Source: Kaistia defluvii (GTDB lineage Bacteria > Pseudomonadota > Alphaproteobacteria > Rhizobiales > Kaistiaceae). From it: a stretch of 64,000 bases of DNA. The stretch is taken from NCBI RefSeq assembly GCF_040548815.1, contig NZ_JBEPSM010000001.1:1860001-1924000 (forward strand), read 5' to 3'. This document shows, piece after piece, positions 1-9,177 of this stretch; the first letter of the stretch is position 1; each line of letters starts with the position of its first letter. The position numbers and the translations under genes are program-made. The notes beneath the pieces were generated by a model, which worked only from the letters and a program-made list of their open reading frames with translations, did not search any database and was not told the DNA's origin.

Positions 1-197
1 TGGCGCCCGGCCCCGTCGAGACGGAACTGTTCACCAGGGGCAAGACCGAGGAGCAGATCCGAGCCATCGCCGGCATGAACCCGATGCGCCGGCTCGGCCA
101 GCCGGCGGATATCGCCGCCGTAGTCGCGTTCCTGGCGAGCCCGGACAGCGCGTGGGTCAACGGTCAGGTCATCCGCGCCAATGGCGGCGTCGTCTGA
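1..197 (+). CDS. SDR family oxidoreductase, C-terminal end only
   Basis: This is the last 64 codons of a gene that enters from the left edge; the reading frame begins at base 3. The visible piece starts with an APGPVETEL-type segment, followed by PMRRLGQPADIAAVVAFLAS and a final NGQVIRANGGVV. That is the classic C-terminus of short-chain dehydrogenases/reductases (the substrate-binding loop after the active-site helix, then the GQ-x-I-x-x-NGG end). These are NAD(P)-dependent cytosolic oxidoreductases. The catalytic Tyr-x-x-x-Lys and the Rossmann motif lie outside the window, so the substrate cannot be guessed. The family call is firm. Confidence 0.85.
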   Translation, partial: APGPVETELFTRGKTEEQIRAIAGMNPMRRLGQPADIAAVVAFLASPDSAWVNGQVIRANGGVV

Positions 198-392
198 GCG
201 ACCTTGGCCGACACCGGATCCTGCCGCGCGCTGAACCGGCCCCTATTCTTGGCTTCTCTTCCGCAGGCAAACAACGCAACCACCACCTAAGGTAGATTTG
301 CCGCGGGCGAGCGAAGTTCTCCAGTCATAGTTTTGCCCCGATGCGCACGGATATTCGCGTCATCACAGGCTTCACGAACAGGAGGCTTCACG

Positions 393-758
393 ATGAGAAG
401 CTTCGTTACCGCGTCTCTCGCTGGCGTTCTCGGCATTCTTGCCGTTACGGCAACGGCTTCGACAGCGTCGGCGGACCGCTGGCACGGCGGGCCGCGCTAT
501 TATGGCCATTATCACCGCGACAATAGCGGCGCCGTCATCGGCGGCCTCGCCGCCGGCACCCTGCTCGGCCTCGGCATCGGTGCCATCGCGTCGCAGCCGC
601 GCGCCTATGCCGACGACTACGAGGTTCCGCCGCCGCGCGGCGCCGCCTGGCGCGCGCATGTCGATTATTGCCTCGACCGCTACCGCAGCTACAGCCCGGA
701 GACCGATACGTTCATCGGCGCGGACGGCTACGAATATCGCTGCCGCGGCTCCTACTGA
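393..758 (+). CDS. BA14K family protein (secreted or envelope)
   Basis: The protein has 121 residues. The ATG at 393 is chosen because GGAGG lies at 381-385; an upstream in-frame start at 333 would put a non-signal-like stretch before the leader. Residues 1-27 look like a Sec signal peptide ending near STASA. A glycine/alanine-rich hydrophobic stretch (around residues 50-65, GAVIGGLAAGTLLGLGIGA) could span a membrane. The C-terminus, with HVDYCLDRYRSYSPETDTF and then GADGYEYRCRG, is the BA14K signature named after the Brucella 14-kDa immunoreactive protein. The biochemical role of the family is poorly defined. The gene stands alone and is followed at once by a strong terminator. Confidence 0.8.
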   Translation: MRSFVTASLAGVLGILAVTATASTASADRWHGGPRYYGHYHRDNSGAVIGGLAAGTLLGLGIGAIASQPRAYADDYEVPPPRGAAWRAHVDYCLDRYRSYSPETDTFIGADGYEYRCRGSY

Positions 759-781
759 GCCGCCGCTGCCGGACATGCAGA

Positions 782-816
782 AGCCCCGCGGGATCGCTCC
801 CGCGGGGCTTTTTTTT
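782..816 (+). terminator. Rho-independent terminator after the BA14K gene
   Basis: A perfect 12-bp stem (782-793 with 798-809) has a 4-base loop and runs straight into a T tract (809-816). It lies 24 bases after the BA14K stop codon and ends that transcript before the convergent ilvC gene. Confidence 0.92.
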
Positions 817-847
817 TCGGTTCGGTGGCAGGAAGCCCCGCAATGTC

Positions 848-869
848 CCCTCTCCCGTGCGGGAGAGGG
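848..869. repeat. Short GC-rich intergenic palindrome (REP-like, family A, partial copy)
   Basis: CCCTCTCCCG-TG-CGGGAGAGGG forms a perfect 10-bp stem. The same stem recurs at 3928-3970, 4052-4096, 14465-14507, 14567-14611 and 38422-38464, where it is joined to a conserved CCCTCACCC-type arm that is missing here. It sits between convergent genes. Confidence 0.75.
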
Positions 870-901
870 TTGTGGCAAGGGCCTTGCCCGAAGCCGAAGG
901 C

Positions 902-2613
<1,712 letters not shown>

Positions 2614-2674
2614 GCGGCTTCCGGAATGTCCTTGCCAAGAGACGGGGCGACCCGCCTGATGCTGCGTTGCAGCG

Positions 2675-2690
2675 TACCGTACGGTACGGT
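2675..2690. promoter_or_regulatory. Palindromic operator candidate for the TetR regulator
   Basis: TACCGTACGGTA (2675-2686) is a perfect 12-bp palindrome, and its right half continues into a second overlapping CGGT half-site to 2690. It lies about 60 bases upstream of the TetR start codon, in the divergent interval. TetR proteins commonly bind short palindromes of this kind next to their own genes. The assignment is inferred from position and symmetry. Confidence 0.65.
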
Positions 2691-2868
2691 TCCAGTTGAC
2701 TACAGCAAGCCCCGGAGGCGGTCAAGCTTCCCGATCATCGAAACGCGACAGGCCGTTCACCGGAAGCGGTCTGGACGGGCGGGCCTTGCCGGGTTCATAG
2801 CCATGGGAAACGAGCGGCCTCGCGCCTATCTGAACAGTCATCGCCGCGCCCGCCCATGGAGAATTCCG

Positions 2869-3909
2869 TTGCAGAAAAAGATCGGCTTCCTTTCCTTCGG
2901 CCATTGGCAGGCCGCCCGCGGCTCGCAGACGCGCACAGCACAGGAGTCCCTGCTCCAGGCGATCGATCTCGCCGTCGCCGCCGAGGAAATCGGCATCGAT
3001 GGCGCCTATTTCCGCGTCCACCATTTCGCACGCCAGGCGGCGGCCCCCTTCCCCGTGCTCGCGGCGATCGCAGCCCGCACCAAGCGCATCGAATTCGGCA
3101 CCGCCGTCGTCGACATGCGCTACGAGAACCCGCTCTACATGGCCGAGGAGGCCGCGGCCACCGACCTGATCGGAGACGGGCGACTGCAGCTTGGCATCAG
3201 CCGCGGCTCGCCCGAGCCTGCCGAGCGCGGCTGGGAAGCCTTCGGCTATGATTCCGGCGAGGATCTGAGCGGCGCCGACCTCGCCCGCACCCACACCGAA
3301 CTGTTCCGCGCGGCGATCAAGGGCGCCGGCATCGCCAAGGCCGACCTGAAGATGACCGGCATGAGCGGCCGGCTTGCGATCCAGCCGCAATCGGCCGGTT
3401 TGCCGGAGCGCATCTGGTGGGGCGCCGGCACGCGCAAGACGGCGGTCTGGACCGCCGAGCAGGGCATGAACCTGATGAGCTCGACGCTGCTTTCGGAAGA
3501 TACCGGCGTGCCGTTCAGCGAATTGCAGGCCGAGCAGATCCAGCTCTATCGCGATGCCTGGAAGGCGGCTGGCTGGCAGCACGAGCCGCGCGTATCGGTC
3601 TCGCGCAGCGTGATGCCGATCGTTGACGACATCGACCGGATGTATTTCGGCGCCCGCGACGGCTCGGACCAGGACCAGGTCGGCTATCTCGGCGGCGGCA
3701 TCGCCCGTTTCGGCAAGAGCTATATCGGCGCGCCGGACGTGATCGCGGCCGAACTCGCCAAGGACCAGGCAGTGCTCGACGCCGACACGCTGTTGCTGAC
3801 GGTGCCGAACCAGCTCGGCGTCGAATACAATGCCAAGCTGCTGAAGACCATCGCCGACCACATCGCCCCGGCCATCGGCTGGAAGCGCGCCGAGTTGCAG
3901 ATCGCCTGA
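2869..3909 (+). CDS. LLM class (luciferase-like) flavin-dependent oxidoreductase
   Basis: A 346-residue protein of the bacterial luciferase-like (TIM-barrel, FMN/F420) superfamily. It opens with KKIGFLSFGHW, and continues with AEEIGIDGAYFRVHHF, EFGTAVVDMRYENPLYMAEE and RLQLGISRGSPEP, the usual strand-helix pattern of the family. The frame is open far upstream, but homology begins only at the TTG at 2869, which has TGGAGA eight bases upstream, so that start is used. Substrate unknown; such proteins are usually monooxygenases or flavin reductases. It is divergent from the TetR gene and may be its target. No obvious terminator follows; repeat elements do. Confidence 0.88.
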   Translation: MQKKIGFLSFGHWQAARGSQTRTAQESLLQAIDLAVAAEEIGIDGAYFRVHHFARQAAAPFPVLAAIAARTKRIEFGTAVVDMRYENPLYMAEEAAATDLIGDGRLQLGISRGSPEPAERGWEAFGYDSGEDLSGADLARTHTELFRAAIKGAGIAKADLKMTGMSGRLAIQPQSAGLPERIWWGAGTRKTAVWTAEQGMNLMSSTLLSEDTGVPFSELQAEQIQLYRDAWKAAGWQHEPRVSVSRSVMPIVDDIDRMYFGARDGSDQDQVGYLGGGIARFGKSYIGAPDVIAAELAKDQAVLDADTLLLTVPNQLGVEYNAKLLKTIADHIAPAIGWKRAELQIA

Positions 3910-3927
3910 GGCAAGGCAAGGCAAGCA

Positions 3928-3970
3928 AGCCCCTCACCCTACCCTCTCCCGCAAGCGGGCGAGGGTGGCG
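3928..3970. repeat. REP-like intergenic palindrome, family A copy
   Basis: CCCCTCACCCTACCCTCTCC, then GCAAGCGGG and GAGGGT: a conserved arm plus a hairpin of about 9 bp. It is paired with an inverted copy at 4052-4096, about 80 bases away, in the interval between the convergent oxidoreductase and cupin genes. Confidence 0.8.
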
Positions 3971-4051
3971 CCCTCGCGCGTCACAACCCTCGCGGCTCCT
4001 TACAGAGCGTCGGGCCGATCCCTTTCACGTTACGGCCGGAGCACGCAGCCG

Positions 4052-4096
4052 CCCCCTCTCCCGCCACGCGGGAGAGGGCTGGGGTGAGGGTCTTCC
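4052..4096. repeat. REP-like intergenic palindrome, family A copy (inverted)
   Basis: CCCTCTCCCGCCACGCGGGA-GAGGG followed by CTGGGGTGAGGGTCTT, the reverse orientation of the copy at 3928-3970. The two copies make a head-to-head pair like a BIME. Confidence 0.8.
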
Positions 4097-4104
4097 TACC
4101 GCCC

Positions 4105-4590
4105 TCAGGCCTTCGCCACCGGTGGCGGTGCCGGCGTCAGGCCGTGGCGGCGCATGATTTCCAGCATCCGGGCGCGATCGGGCGGGCCGCCGGCGGCCTC
4201 GTTGATCACCGCGAAGGTCTCGCGGAAATAATCCGACCCGATCGCCGCCGGCGTAATTACGCAGAGCGCCTTCGCATCCTGCGTTCCCTGGTTGTCGAAG
4301 CGGTGCACCGCGCCGCGCGGGATGCAGAGCACCTCGCCCGGCCCGAGATCGATCACAGCGCCATCCACCGTCCAGCGCAGCACGCCCTCCAGGCCATAGA
4401 TCGTCTCTTCATAGTGATCGTGGCTGTGCGCCGGCGCGGGCAAGCCTTCGGCATGCGGCACGGTGAGCTCGAAGGTGGCGACGCTGCCATTCGAGCTTTC
4501 GCCGGTCAGCAGGAAGCGGATGGAAAGCCCCTTGGTGGCGATGATTTCCTCGGCCGGATTGACGCGGAGGCCGGTGTCGGGCGCTGGCAT
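4105..4590 (-). CDS. Cupin domain protein
   Basis: A 161-residue single-domain cupin. Cupin motif 1 is visible as AHSHDHYEETIYGLEG (about residues 53-68), with two His and the Glu that bind a metal, and motif 2 as PGEVLCIPRGAVHRFDN (about 84-100) with its His. The C-terminal part, from TPAAIGSDYFRETF onward, resembles the quercetin-dioxygenase-like cupin group. The substrate cannot be read from the sequence. It is divergent from a MarR regulator across 63 bases that hold two identical-type operators, so it is the likely target of that regulator. Confidence 0.88.
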   Translation of the reverse strand: MPAPDTGLRVNPAEEIIATKGLSIRFLLTGESSNGSVATFELTVPHAEGLPAPAHSHDHYEETIYGLEGVLRWTVDGAVIDLGPGEVLCIPRGAVHRFDNQGTQDAKALCVITPAAIGSDYFRETFAVINEAAGGPPDRARMLEIMRRHGLTPAPPPVAKA

Positions 4591-4606
4591 CGAAAAGCTC
4601 CTTCGA

Positions 4607-4644
4607 GTAAACTGGATTTACGCATAGTGGTAAACTCCATTTAC
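4607..4644. promoter_or_regulatory. Twin operators GTAAA-N5-TTTAC between cupin and marR genes
   Basis: Two 15-bp inverted repeats of the form GTAAA-N5-TTTAC lie at 4607-4621 and 4630-4644. Their centres are 23 bases apart, about two helical turns, so both face the same side of the DNA. They fill most of the 63-base interval between the divergent starts at 4590 and 4654. The obvious candidate binder is the adjacent MarR protein, which would then repress itself and the cupin gene. Confidence 0.75.
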
Positions 4645-4653
4645 TGAAAGTCA

Positions 4654-5118
4654 ATGACCCTGACAGCTCCCGACGCACCCTCCCTCTCCCCGGACGATCC
4701 GCTGATCGGCGCGCTGCTGCGCGCGCCGGCGCAGGCGATCCACCGGCGCGTCATCCGCGAGCTGAACGCGGCCGGCTTTGACGAATTGCGCCTTCCGCAT
4801 ATTCCGGTGCTGCAATATCCGGGGCCGGATGGCGTGCGCCCCGCTGCGCTGGCCGAGCGCGTCGGCATGAGCAAGCAGGCGATCAACCAGCTGCTGCGCA
4901 GCCTGGAAGGCTTCGGCTATCTCGTGCGGTCGAATGTCGAGGGAGATGGCAGCGCGCGCGTCATCCGCTTCACGGAGCGGGGGCACGCCGCGTTCCGGAA
5001 AATCGTCGAGATCCAGCACGCGGTCGAGCGCGACTGGCGCGACGAACTGGGCGAGGCGGATTTCGCCGTGCTGAAGCGCCTGCTGATGCGGGCCTGGGGC
5101 CACGCCAAGCTCGGCTAG
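4654..5118 (+). CDS. MarR family transcriptional regulator
   Basis: A 154-residue winged-helix regulator. The helix-turn-helix is at about residues 52-75 (RPAALAERVGMSKQAINQLL), followed by the wing segment RSNVEGDGSARVIRFTERG, as in MarR proteins. Dimerising helices flank it. The ATG lies 10 bases after the second GTAAA-N5-TTTAC operator, so bound repressor would directly block transcription. The effector is unknown. The gene is followed by a 10-bp GC hairpin (5128-5150) without a T run. Confidence 0.88.
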   Translation: MTLTAPDAPSLSPDDPLIGALLRAPAQAIHRRVIRELNAAGFDELRLPHIPVLQYPGPDGVRPAALAERVGMSKQAINQLLRSLEGFGYLVRSNVEGDGSARVIRFTERGHAAFRKIVEIQHAVERDWRDELGEADFAVLKRLLMRAWGHAKLG

Positions 5119-5163
5119 GCGGCGGATCCCCGGCCCGTGACGGGCCGGGGCAAGGTCACGAAA

Positions 5164-5703
5164 TCAGGTTGCGTCGGCGCCACGGGTAATGGCGGCGACG
5201 CCGGTGCGCGAGACTTCGACCAGGCCGAGCGGCTGCATGAGCAGGATGAACTGGTCGAGCTTGTCGGTGCGGCCGGTCAGCTCGAACACGAAGCTCTCGG
5301 TGGTCGCGTCGATCACGCGGGCGCGGAACGCATCGGCGAGGCGCAGCGCCTCGACCCGGTCGTCGCCGGCGCCGCGCACCTTGATCAGCAGCAGCTCGCG
5401 CTCGATCGCCTTGCCGGTGACGGTCAGGTCGATGACCCGGTGCACCGGAACCATGCGCTCCAGCTGCGACTTGATCTGCTCGATCACCTGCGGCGGGCCC
5501 ATGGTCACGACCGTGATACGCGAGCGATGCTTCTCGTGCTCGGTCTCCGAGACGGTAAGGCTCTCGATATTGTAGCCGCGCCCCGAGAACAGGCCGATGA
5601 CGCGGGCTAGGACGCCCGGCTCGTTGTCGACAAGCACCGATAGCGTGTGCTGCTCGGTCTTATCCTTGCCTTCCTTGATCGCGTAGACGGATCCGGGCTG
5701 CAT
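5164..5703 (-). CDS. ilvH: Acetolactate synthase small (regulatory) subunit
   Basis: The 179-residue regulatory subunit of acetohydroxyacid synthase stimulates the IlvB catalytic subunit and carries valine feedback inhibition. The ACT domain occupies about residues 16-90 (TLSVLVDNEPGVLARVIGLF, GRGYNIESLTV), followed by the small-subunit C-terminal domain (FVFELTGRTDKLDQFI). The ATG at 5703 with GGAGAA upstream is the start. An in-frame ATG at 5775 would add a peptide beginning MDPRFRGDDG, but that is translated from a repeat element (5747-5842) and is almost certainly not protein. It lies 159 bases downstream of ilvB, with the repeat in between. Confidence 0.97.
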   Translation of the reverse strand: MQPGSVYAIKEGKDKTEQHTLSVLVDNEPGVLARVIGLFSGRGYNIESLTVSETEHEKHRSRITVVTMGPPQVIEQIKSQLERMVPVHRVIDLTVTGKAIERELLLIKVRGAGDDRVEALRLADAFRARVIDATTESFVFELTGRTDKLDQFILLMQPLGLVEVSRTGVAAITRGADAT

Positions 5704-5746
5704 GTTGTTCTCCAAATATTCGGCATCCGCCTGAAACAAGAACTCG

Positions 5747-5842
5747 CCGTCATCCCCGCGAAAGCGGGGATCCATTCAGCCGTGACGGTCCTCGGCAGAA
5801 TGGATCCCGGGCCTCAGCTGCGTTTCGCCCGGGATGACGCCA
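5747..5842. repeat. Composite intergenic repeat (family B) between ilvB and ilvH
   Basis: Two hairpins in tandem: CATCCCCGCGAAAGCGGGGA-TCCAT, a spacer, then ATGGATCCCGGG ... CCCGGGATGACG. The outer arms (GTCATCC ... GGATGAC) are complementary to each other. Related composites lie at 10032-10143 and 38266-38371. This copy is inside the ilvBH transcript. Confidence 0.85.
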
Positions 5843-5862
5843 AGATTGGCATATCGAAGGAC

Positions 5863-7629
5863 TCAGACCAGCGCCTTGCCGGCCGCGTCGATCGCGTTGG
5901 CGATCACTTCGTCCGTCGCCTCTTCCGCCAGCAGCATCTCGTTATGCGCCTTGCCCGAGGGGATCATCGGGAAGCAGTTGGCGAGATTGGCGACGCGGCA
6001 ATCGAACAGCACCGGCCCCTTGGCCGCGATCATCGCGTCGATCGCGCCTTCGAGCTCGGACGCCTTCTCGCAGCGCATGCCGACCGCGCCATAGGCTTCC
6101 GCCAGCTTGACGAAATCGGGCAGCGAGTCCGTGTAGGAGTGCGACAGGCGGTTGCCATGCAGCAGCTGCTGCCACTGGCGCACCATGCCCATATACTGGT
6201 TGTTCAGGATGAACACCTTGACCGGCAGCTCATGCTGGATCGCCGTCGACAGCTCCTGCATGTTCATCAGGATCGAGGCGTCGCCGGCAATGTCGATGCA
6301 GAGCGCGTCGCGATGCGCCGCCTGCGCGCCGATCGCCGCCGGCAGGCCATAGCCCATCGTGCCCAGTCCGCCCGAGGTCATCCAGCGGTTCGGCTCGTCG
6401 AAGCCAAAGTACTGCGCCGCCCACATCTGATGCTGTCCGACTTCCGTCGAGATGTAGACATCCTTGCCCCGCGTCCGCTCATAGAGCGTGCGGATCGCAT
6501 ATTGCGGCAGGATCGTCTCGCTGTTCTGGCGGAAGCCGAGGCTGTTGCGCGCGCGCCAGCGGTCGATCTCGCCCCACCAGTTCTTCAGCGCCGCCTTGTC
6601 AGCCTTGTGCCCGGCCGATTTCCAGGCCGCCAGCATCGCCTTCAGCACATGCGCGACGTCGCCGACAATGCCGATGTCGACGCGGACGTTCTTGTTGATC
6701 GAGGACGGATCGATATCGATGTGGATCTTCTTCGAGCCGGGCGAGAAGCCGTCCAGGCGGCCGGTGATGCGGTCGTCGAAGCGCGCGCCGACATTGATCA
6801 TGACGTCGCAGTCATGCATCGCATGGTTGGCTTCAAAGGTGCCGTGCATGCCCAGCATGCCGAGCCACTGCTTGTCCGTCGCCGGGAAGGCGCCGAGGCC
6901 CATCAGCGTCGACGTGACCGGGAAGCCGGTCAGATGCGCCAGTTCGCGCAGCAACTGCGAAGCCTCGGGGCCGGAATTGATGACGCCTCCGCCGGTATAG
7001 AAGATCGGCTTCTTCGCCTTGGCGATCATCTCGACGGCAGCCAGGATCGCATCCGGGTCGCCCTCGACGCGCGGACGATAGGTCTTGTGCTCGACCATCG
7101 CCGGACCGTTATAGGTGCCGGTGGCGAACTGGACGTCCTTCGGAATGTCGACGACGACCGGACCCGGACGGCCGGAACGCGCGACATAGAAGGCCTCGTG
7201 CAGGATGCGCGCGAGGTCGTTGACGTCCTTGACCAGCCAGTTGTGCTTGGTGCAGGGGCGCGTGATGCCGACGGTGTCCGCCTCCTGGAAGGCGTCCGAG
7301 CCGATCAGGTGCGTCGCGACCTGGCCGGTGATGCAGACCATGGGGATGGAATCCATCAGCGCGTCGGCGAGCGGGGTCACCATGTTGGTGGCGCCGGGGC
7401 CGGAGGTGACGAGCGCGACGCCGACCTTGCCGGTGGAGCGGGCATAGCCTTCGGCCGAATGCCCGGCTCCGCCTTCCTGGCGGACGAGGATGTGCTGGAC
7501 CTTGTCCTGCTGGAACAGCTCGTCATAGATCGGCAGCACCGAGCCGCCGGGATAACCGAAGAGGTGTTCCACGCCCTGGTCGATCAATGCCTGAACGACC
7601 ATCTCTGCGCCGGTCATCTGCCGTGTCAT
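5863..7629 (-). CDS. ilvB: Acetolactate synthase large (catalytic) subunit
   Basis: The 588-residue thiamine-diphosphate enzyme condenses pyruvate with pyruvate or 2-oxobutyrate, the first committed step of branched-chain amino acid synthesis. The N-terminal TPP-PYR domain carries VEHLFGYPGG and the catalytic Glu in RQEGGAGHSAEGYAR. The central FAD/Rossmann-like domain follows, and the C-terminal domain holds the TPP motif IAGDASILMNMQELS ... FILNNQY. The ATG at 7629 with GGAG upstream is preferred over an in-frame ATG at 7716 that lies inside the upstream attenuator hairpin. The name ilvB is used; ilvI or ilvG would describe the same function. Expression is probably governed by the leader at 7690-7860. 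Confidence 0.97.
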   Translation of the reverse strand: MTRQMTGAEMVVQALIDQGVEHLFGYPGGSVLPIYDELFQQDKVQHILVRQEGGAGHSAEGYARSTGKVGVALVTSGPGATNMVTPLADALMDSIPMVCITGQVATHLIGSDAFQEADTVGITRPCTKHNWLVKDVNDLARILHEAFYVARSGRPGPVVVDIPKDVQFATGTYNGPAMVEHKTYRPRVEGDPDAILAAVEMIAKAKKPIFYTGGGVINSGPEASQLLRELAHLTGFPVTSTLMGLGAFPATDKQWLGMLGMHGTFEANHAMHDCDVMINVGARFDDRITGRLDGFSPGSKKIHIDIDPSSINKNVRVDIGIVGDVAHVLKAMLAAWKSAGHKADKAALKNWWGEIDRWRARNSLGFRQNSETILPQYAIRTLYERTRGKDVYISTEVGQHQMWAAQYFGFDEPNRWMTSGGLGTMGYGLPAAIGAQAAHRDALCIDIAGDASILMNMQELSTAIQHELPVKVFILNNQYMGMVRQWQQLLHGNRLSHSYTDSLPDFVKLAEAYGAVGMRCEKASELEGAIDAMIAAKGPVLFDCRVANLANCFPMIPSGKAHNEMLLAEEATDEVIANAIDAAGKALV

Positions 7630-7692
7630 CGTTTCGCTCCGTCGCGGACGCTCATCGCCGGGTCCGCCTTTTGTCAGTTCCATCAAGCCAAT

Positions 7693-7713
7693 AAAAAAGG
7701 CCCTCTCGGGGCC
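7693..7713 (-). terminator. Attenuator terminator in the ilvB leader
   Basis: On the minus strand GGCCC-CGAGA-GGGCC is followed directly by TTTTTTAT: a GC-only 5-bp stem with a U run (stem 7699-7703 with 7709-7713; U run 7693-7698). It lies 39 bases after the stop codon of the leader peptide and 63 bases before the ilvB start, where it can only act as a conditional terminator. Confidence 0.85.
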
Positions 7714-7751
7714 CATTTTCGCGCACTACCTATCGTGACGGCTTTAGACCA

Positions 7752-7796
7752 TCAGGCAGTGCGCTCTCTAAGTACAATAACGTCGCGGCGGATCAT
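7752..7796 (-). CDS. ilvB leader peptide (attenuation)
   Basis: A 14-codon reading frame encodes MIRRDVIVLRERTA. The consecutive GTT ATT GTA CTT codons (Val-Ile-Val-Leu) sit mid-peptide, with an Ile codon second. This is what a branched-chain amino acid attenuator needs: ribosomes stall at these codons when charged tRNA is scarce. A GAGGGG sequence upstream of the ATG could be the ribosome site. The last codons (GCGCACTGCC, 7755-7764) are fully complementary, allowing one G-U pair, to GGTAGTGCGC at 7721-7730, giving a 10-bp helix that can alternate with other structures before the terminator. Confidence 0.85.
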   Translation of the reverse strand: MIRRDVIVLRERTA

Positions 7797-7825
7797 GTCC
7801 GGGCCCCTCGAATTGAATTCGCCGG

Positions 7826-7854
7826 AACATGGCGCAGCTCCGGGGAGCCGTCAA
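7826..7854 (-). promoter_or_regulatory. Predicted promoter of the ilvB attenuator operon
   Basis: On the minus strand TTGACG (7849-7854) is followed after 17 bases by CATGTT (7826-7831), an acceptable alphaproteobacterial -35/-10 pair. Transcription would begin near 7820, about 24 bases before the leader peptide start. The position relative to the leader supports it; no experimental evidence is available. Confidence 0.6.
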
Positions 7855-7971
7855 CCCCCGGAGAAGAAAATTGCGCAAAAGGGGTCTTGGGATTGCGGGA
7901 AATTATGGGGAGGTAGCGAGACGCCTCCTCTACATGCTTCCCTTGGCGGCATTATAGGTCAGGAGCACAAC

Positions 7972-9177
7972 TCACACTGAGGCACGCAAGCCCGGGAAAT
8001 AGGTTGATATCGGCGTCTCGACAGCGTCTGAATTCTCAAGAGCTCGCCTTACCTGGGAAGAAATTTCAGATTGATAGGTTGCTATTTTAGGAACAAGCGA
8101 AAAGATGTCAGTAGTATCGATAATGATGGTCCTCATCTGATTGATGTCAAAAGGTATCGAATCAGATTTTCGAATTATCTGAACGATTGGAAGCCTCATC
8201 ATATGACGGATGGCCAACTCGTAAAAAACGTTTGGATTATGATATGAAAGATCGACTATCACTAGCCGAGACTTAACAATGTATTCTATTATTTGTTTAG
8301 TTATGACGCCTGGTTTGTCGATGGAATCGGCTCGTACGACATTGAGTCCAAACGACGAGATGGCTGGCTCGACAAAGGACCCCAAAAAAAGATCAGAGTG
8401 CTTTCTCTGCTCGCTGTCGATTGCTCCAATTGGCGTGATGTAGAAGCAAGTCGATTCGAAATGAGCATGTTCGGCTGTAACGACAGCGCCCTGTTGAGCG
8501 GTAATAGTCTGCGCTCGAGTGATCGGACCCGATGCAGGTAATTGATCTAGGGCCAGGTCCTTAGAAACGATCCGCTCAGCGCCGGACAGTGTTACCAAAA
8601 GACCAACAAACCTGATGTTTAGGATAAAGGTATCGACCGCCTCCTCGGCAGCGTCTTTTGGAGCACCGAATTCCAAGGCCGAGTCGATTAGTGCAGCCCG
8701 CGCTGGAAGCGCCTTGCCTACAAAACGTTCATGTAACTTGCTAAATATCTCGACGTCTTCGACCGCAAGCTTAATTCGTGAACGAGCTTGATCCCGCGGC
8801 TGAATTTGCGAATCTACGCATCTAACACCGTCTGGCGTTAATTCAATAATGTCGGACTGCGTACCCCCTTTAATAAGGCCGTACTTTCCCGCATTGGTAA
8901 TCAACTGGCGACTTGTACCGCTTTCTGGAGCCTTGTTGATATGATCGAACAAGGTCAGTCTACGGACGGCTTCGCCGCTGCCGAACTCGAATATCTGCCT
9001 GGCAAAAGCTAGAGATTCCTCAAAAGGCGCGGCAGGGAAGTTTCTAACGACGCGCTTCCGCCTTGCAACTTCTGTAGCGACCTTCTCATTCGCCTCTGCA
9101 ACGGAAGCTTTTACTGCGTCGTTTGCAGATTGAGAGGCGTCGCCTTTAGCCTTCCGGGGTTTCTCAGATTCTGTCAT
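7972..9177 (-). CDS. Three-part protein with C-terminal TIR/nucleoside-deoxyribosyltransferase-like domain
   Basis: This 401-residue protein was not recognised as a named family. Residues 1-45 are charged and probably disordered. Residues about 50-120 look like a winged helix (SLAFARQIFEFGSGEAVRRL, then a turn and an ELTPDGV wing). Residues 130-200 are helical. Residues 241-390 form an alpha/beta domain with CFYITPIG (244-251), VITKQIIEYIVKSRLVIVDL (291-310) and NPNVFYELAIRH (314-325). This pattern is shared by nucleoside 2-deoxyribosyltransferase-like and TIR-like NAD/nucleotide-processing domains; Glu320 would be the catalytic acid. Such domains act as effectors in several antiviral systems, but that role is inference here. 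The gene is markedly AT-richer than its neighbours (20 G/C of 60 at 8221-8280, against 46 of 60 at 9481-9540), suggesting horizontal transfer. No partner gene adjoins it. Confidence 0.8.
   Translation of the reverse strand: MTESEKPRKAKGDASQSANDAVKASVAEANEKVATEVARRKRVVRNFPAAPFEESLAFARQIFEFGSGEAVRRLTLFDHINKAPESGTSRQLITNAGKYGLIKGGTQSDIIELTPDGVRCVDSQIQPRDQARSRIKLAVEDVEIFSKLHERFVGKALPARAALIDSALEFGAPKDAAEEAVDTFILNIRFVGLLVTLSGAERIVSKDLALDQLPASGPITRAQTITAQQGAVVTAEHAHFESTCFYITPIGAIDSEQRKHSDLFLGSFVEPAISSFGLNVVRADSIDKPGVITKQIIEYIVKSRLVIVDLSYHNPNVFYELAIRHMMRLPIVQIIRKSDSIPFDINQMRTIIIDTTDIFSLVPKIATYQSEISSQVRRALENSDAVETPISTYFPGLRASV

Noticed and set aside
5128..5150. 10-bp GC hairpin after the MarR gene as terminator
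   Set aside because: Perfect stem but no T run on either strand; called only a stem-loop in the MarR entry.
5704..5775. IlvH extension beginning MDPRFRGDDG
   Set aside because: Translated from a family B repeat; the ATG at 5703 has GGAGAA and matches the family length.
5647..7980. Plus-strand 777-codon open frame across ilvB
   Set aside because: It is the antisense shadow of ilvB in high-GC DNA; composition is Arg/Asp/His-rich, no domain, no ribosome site.
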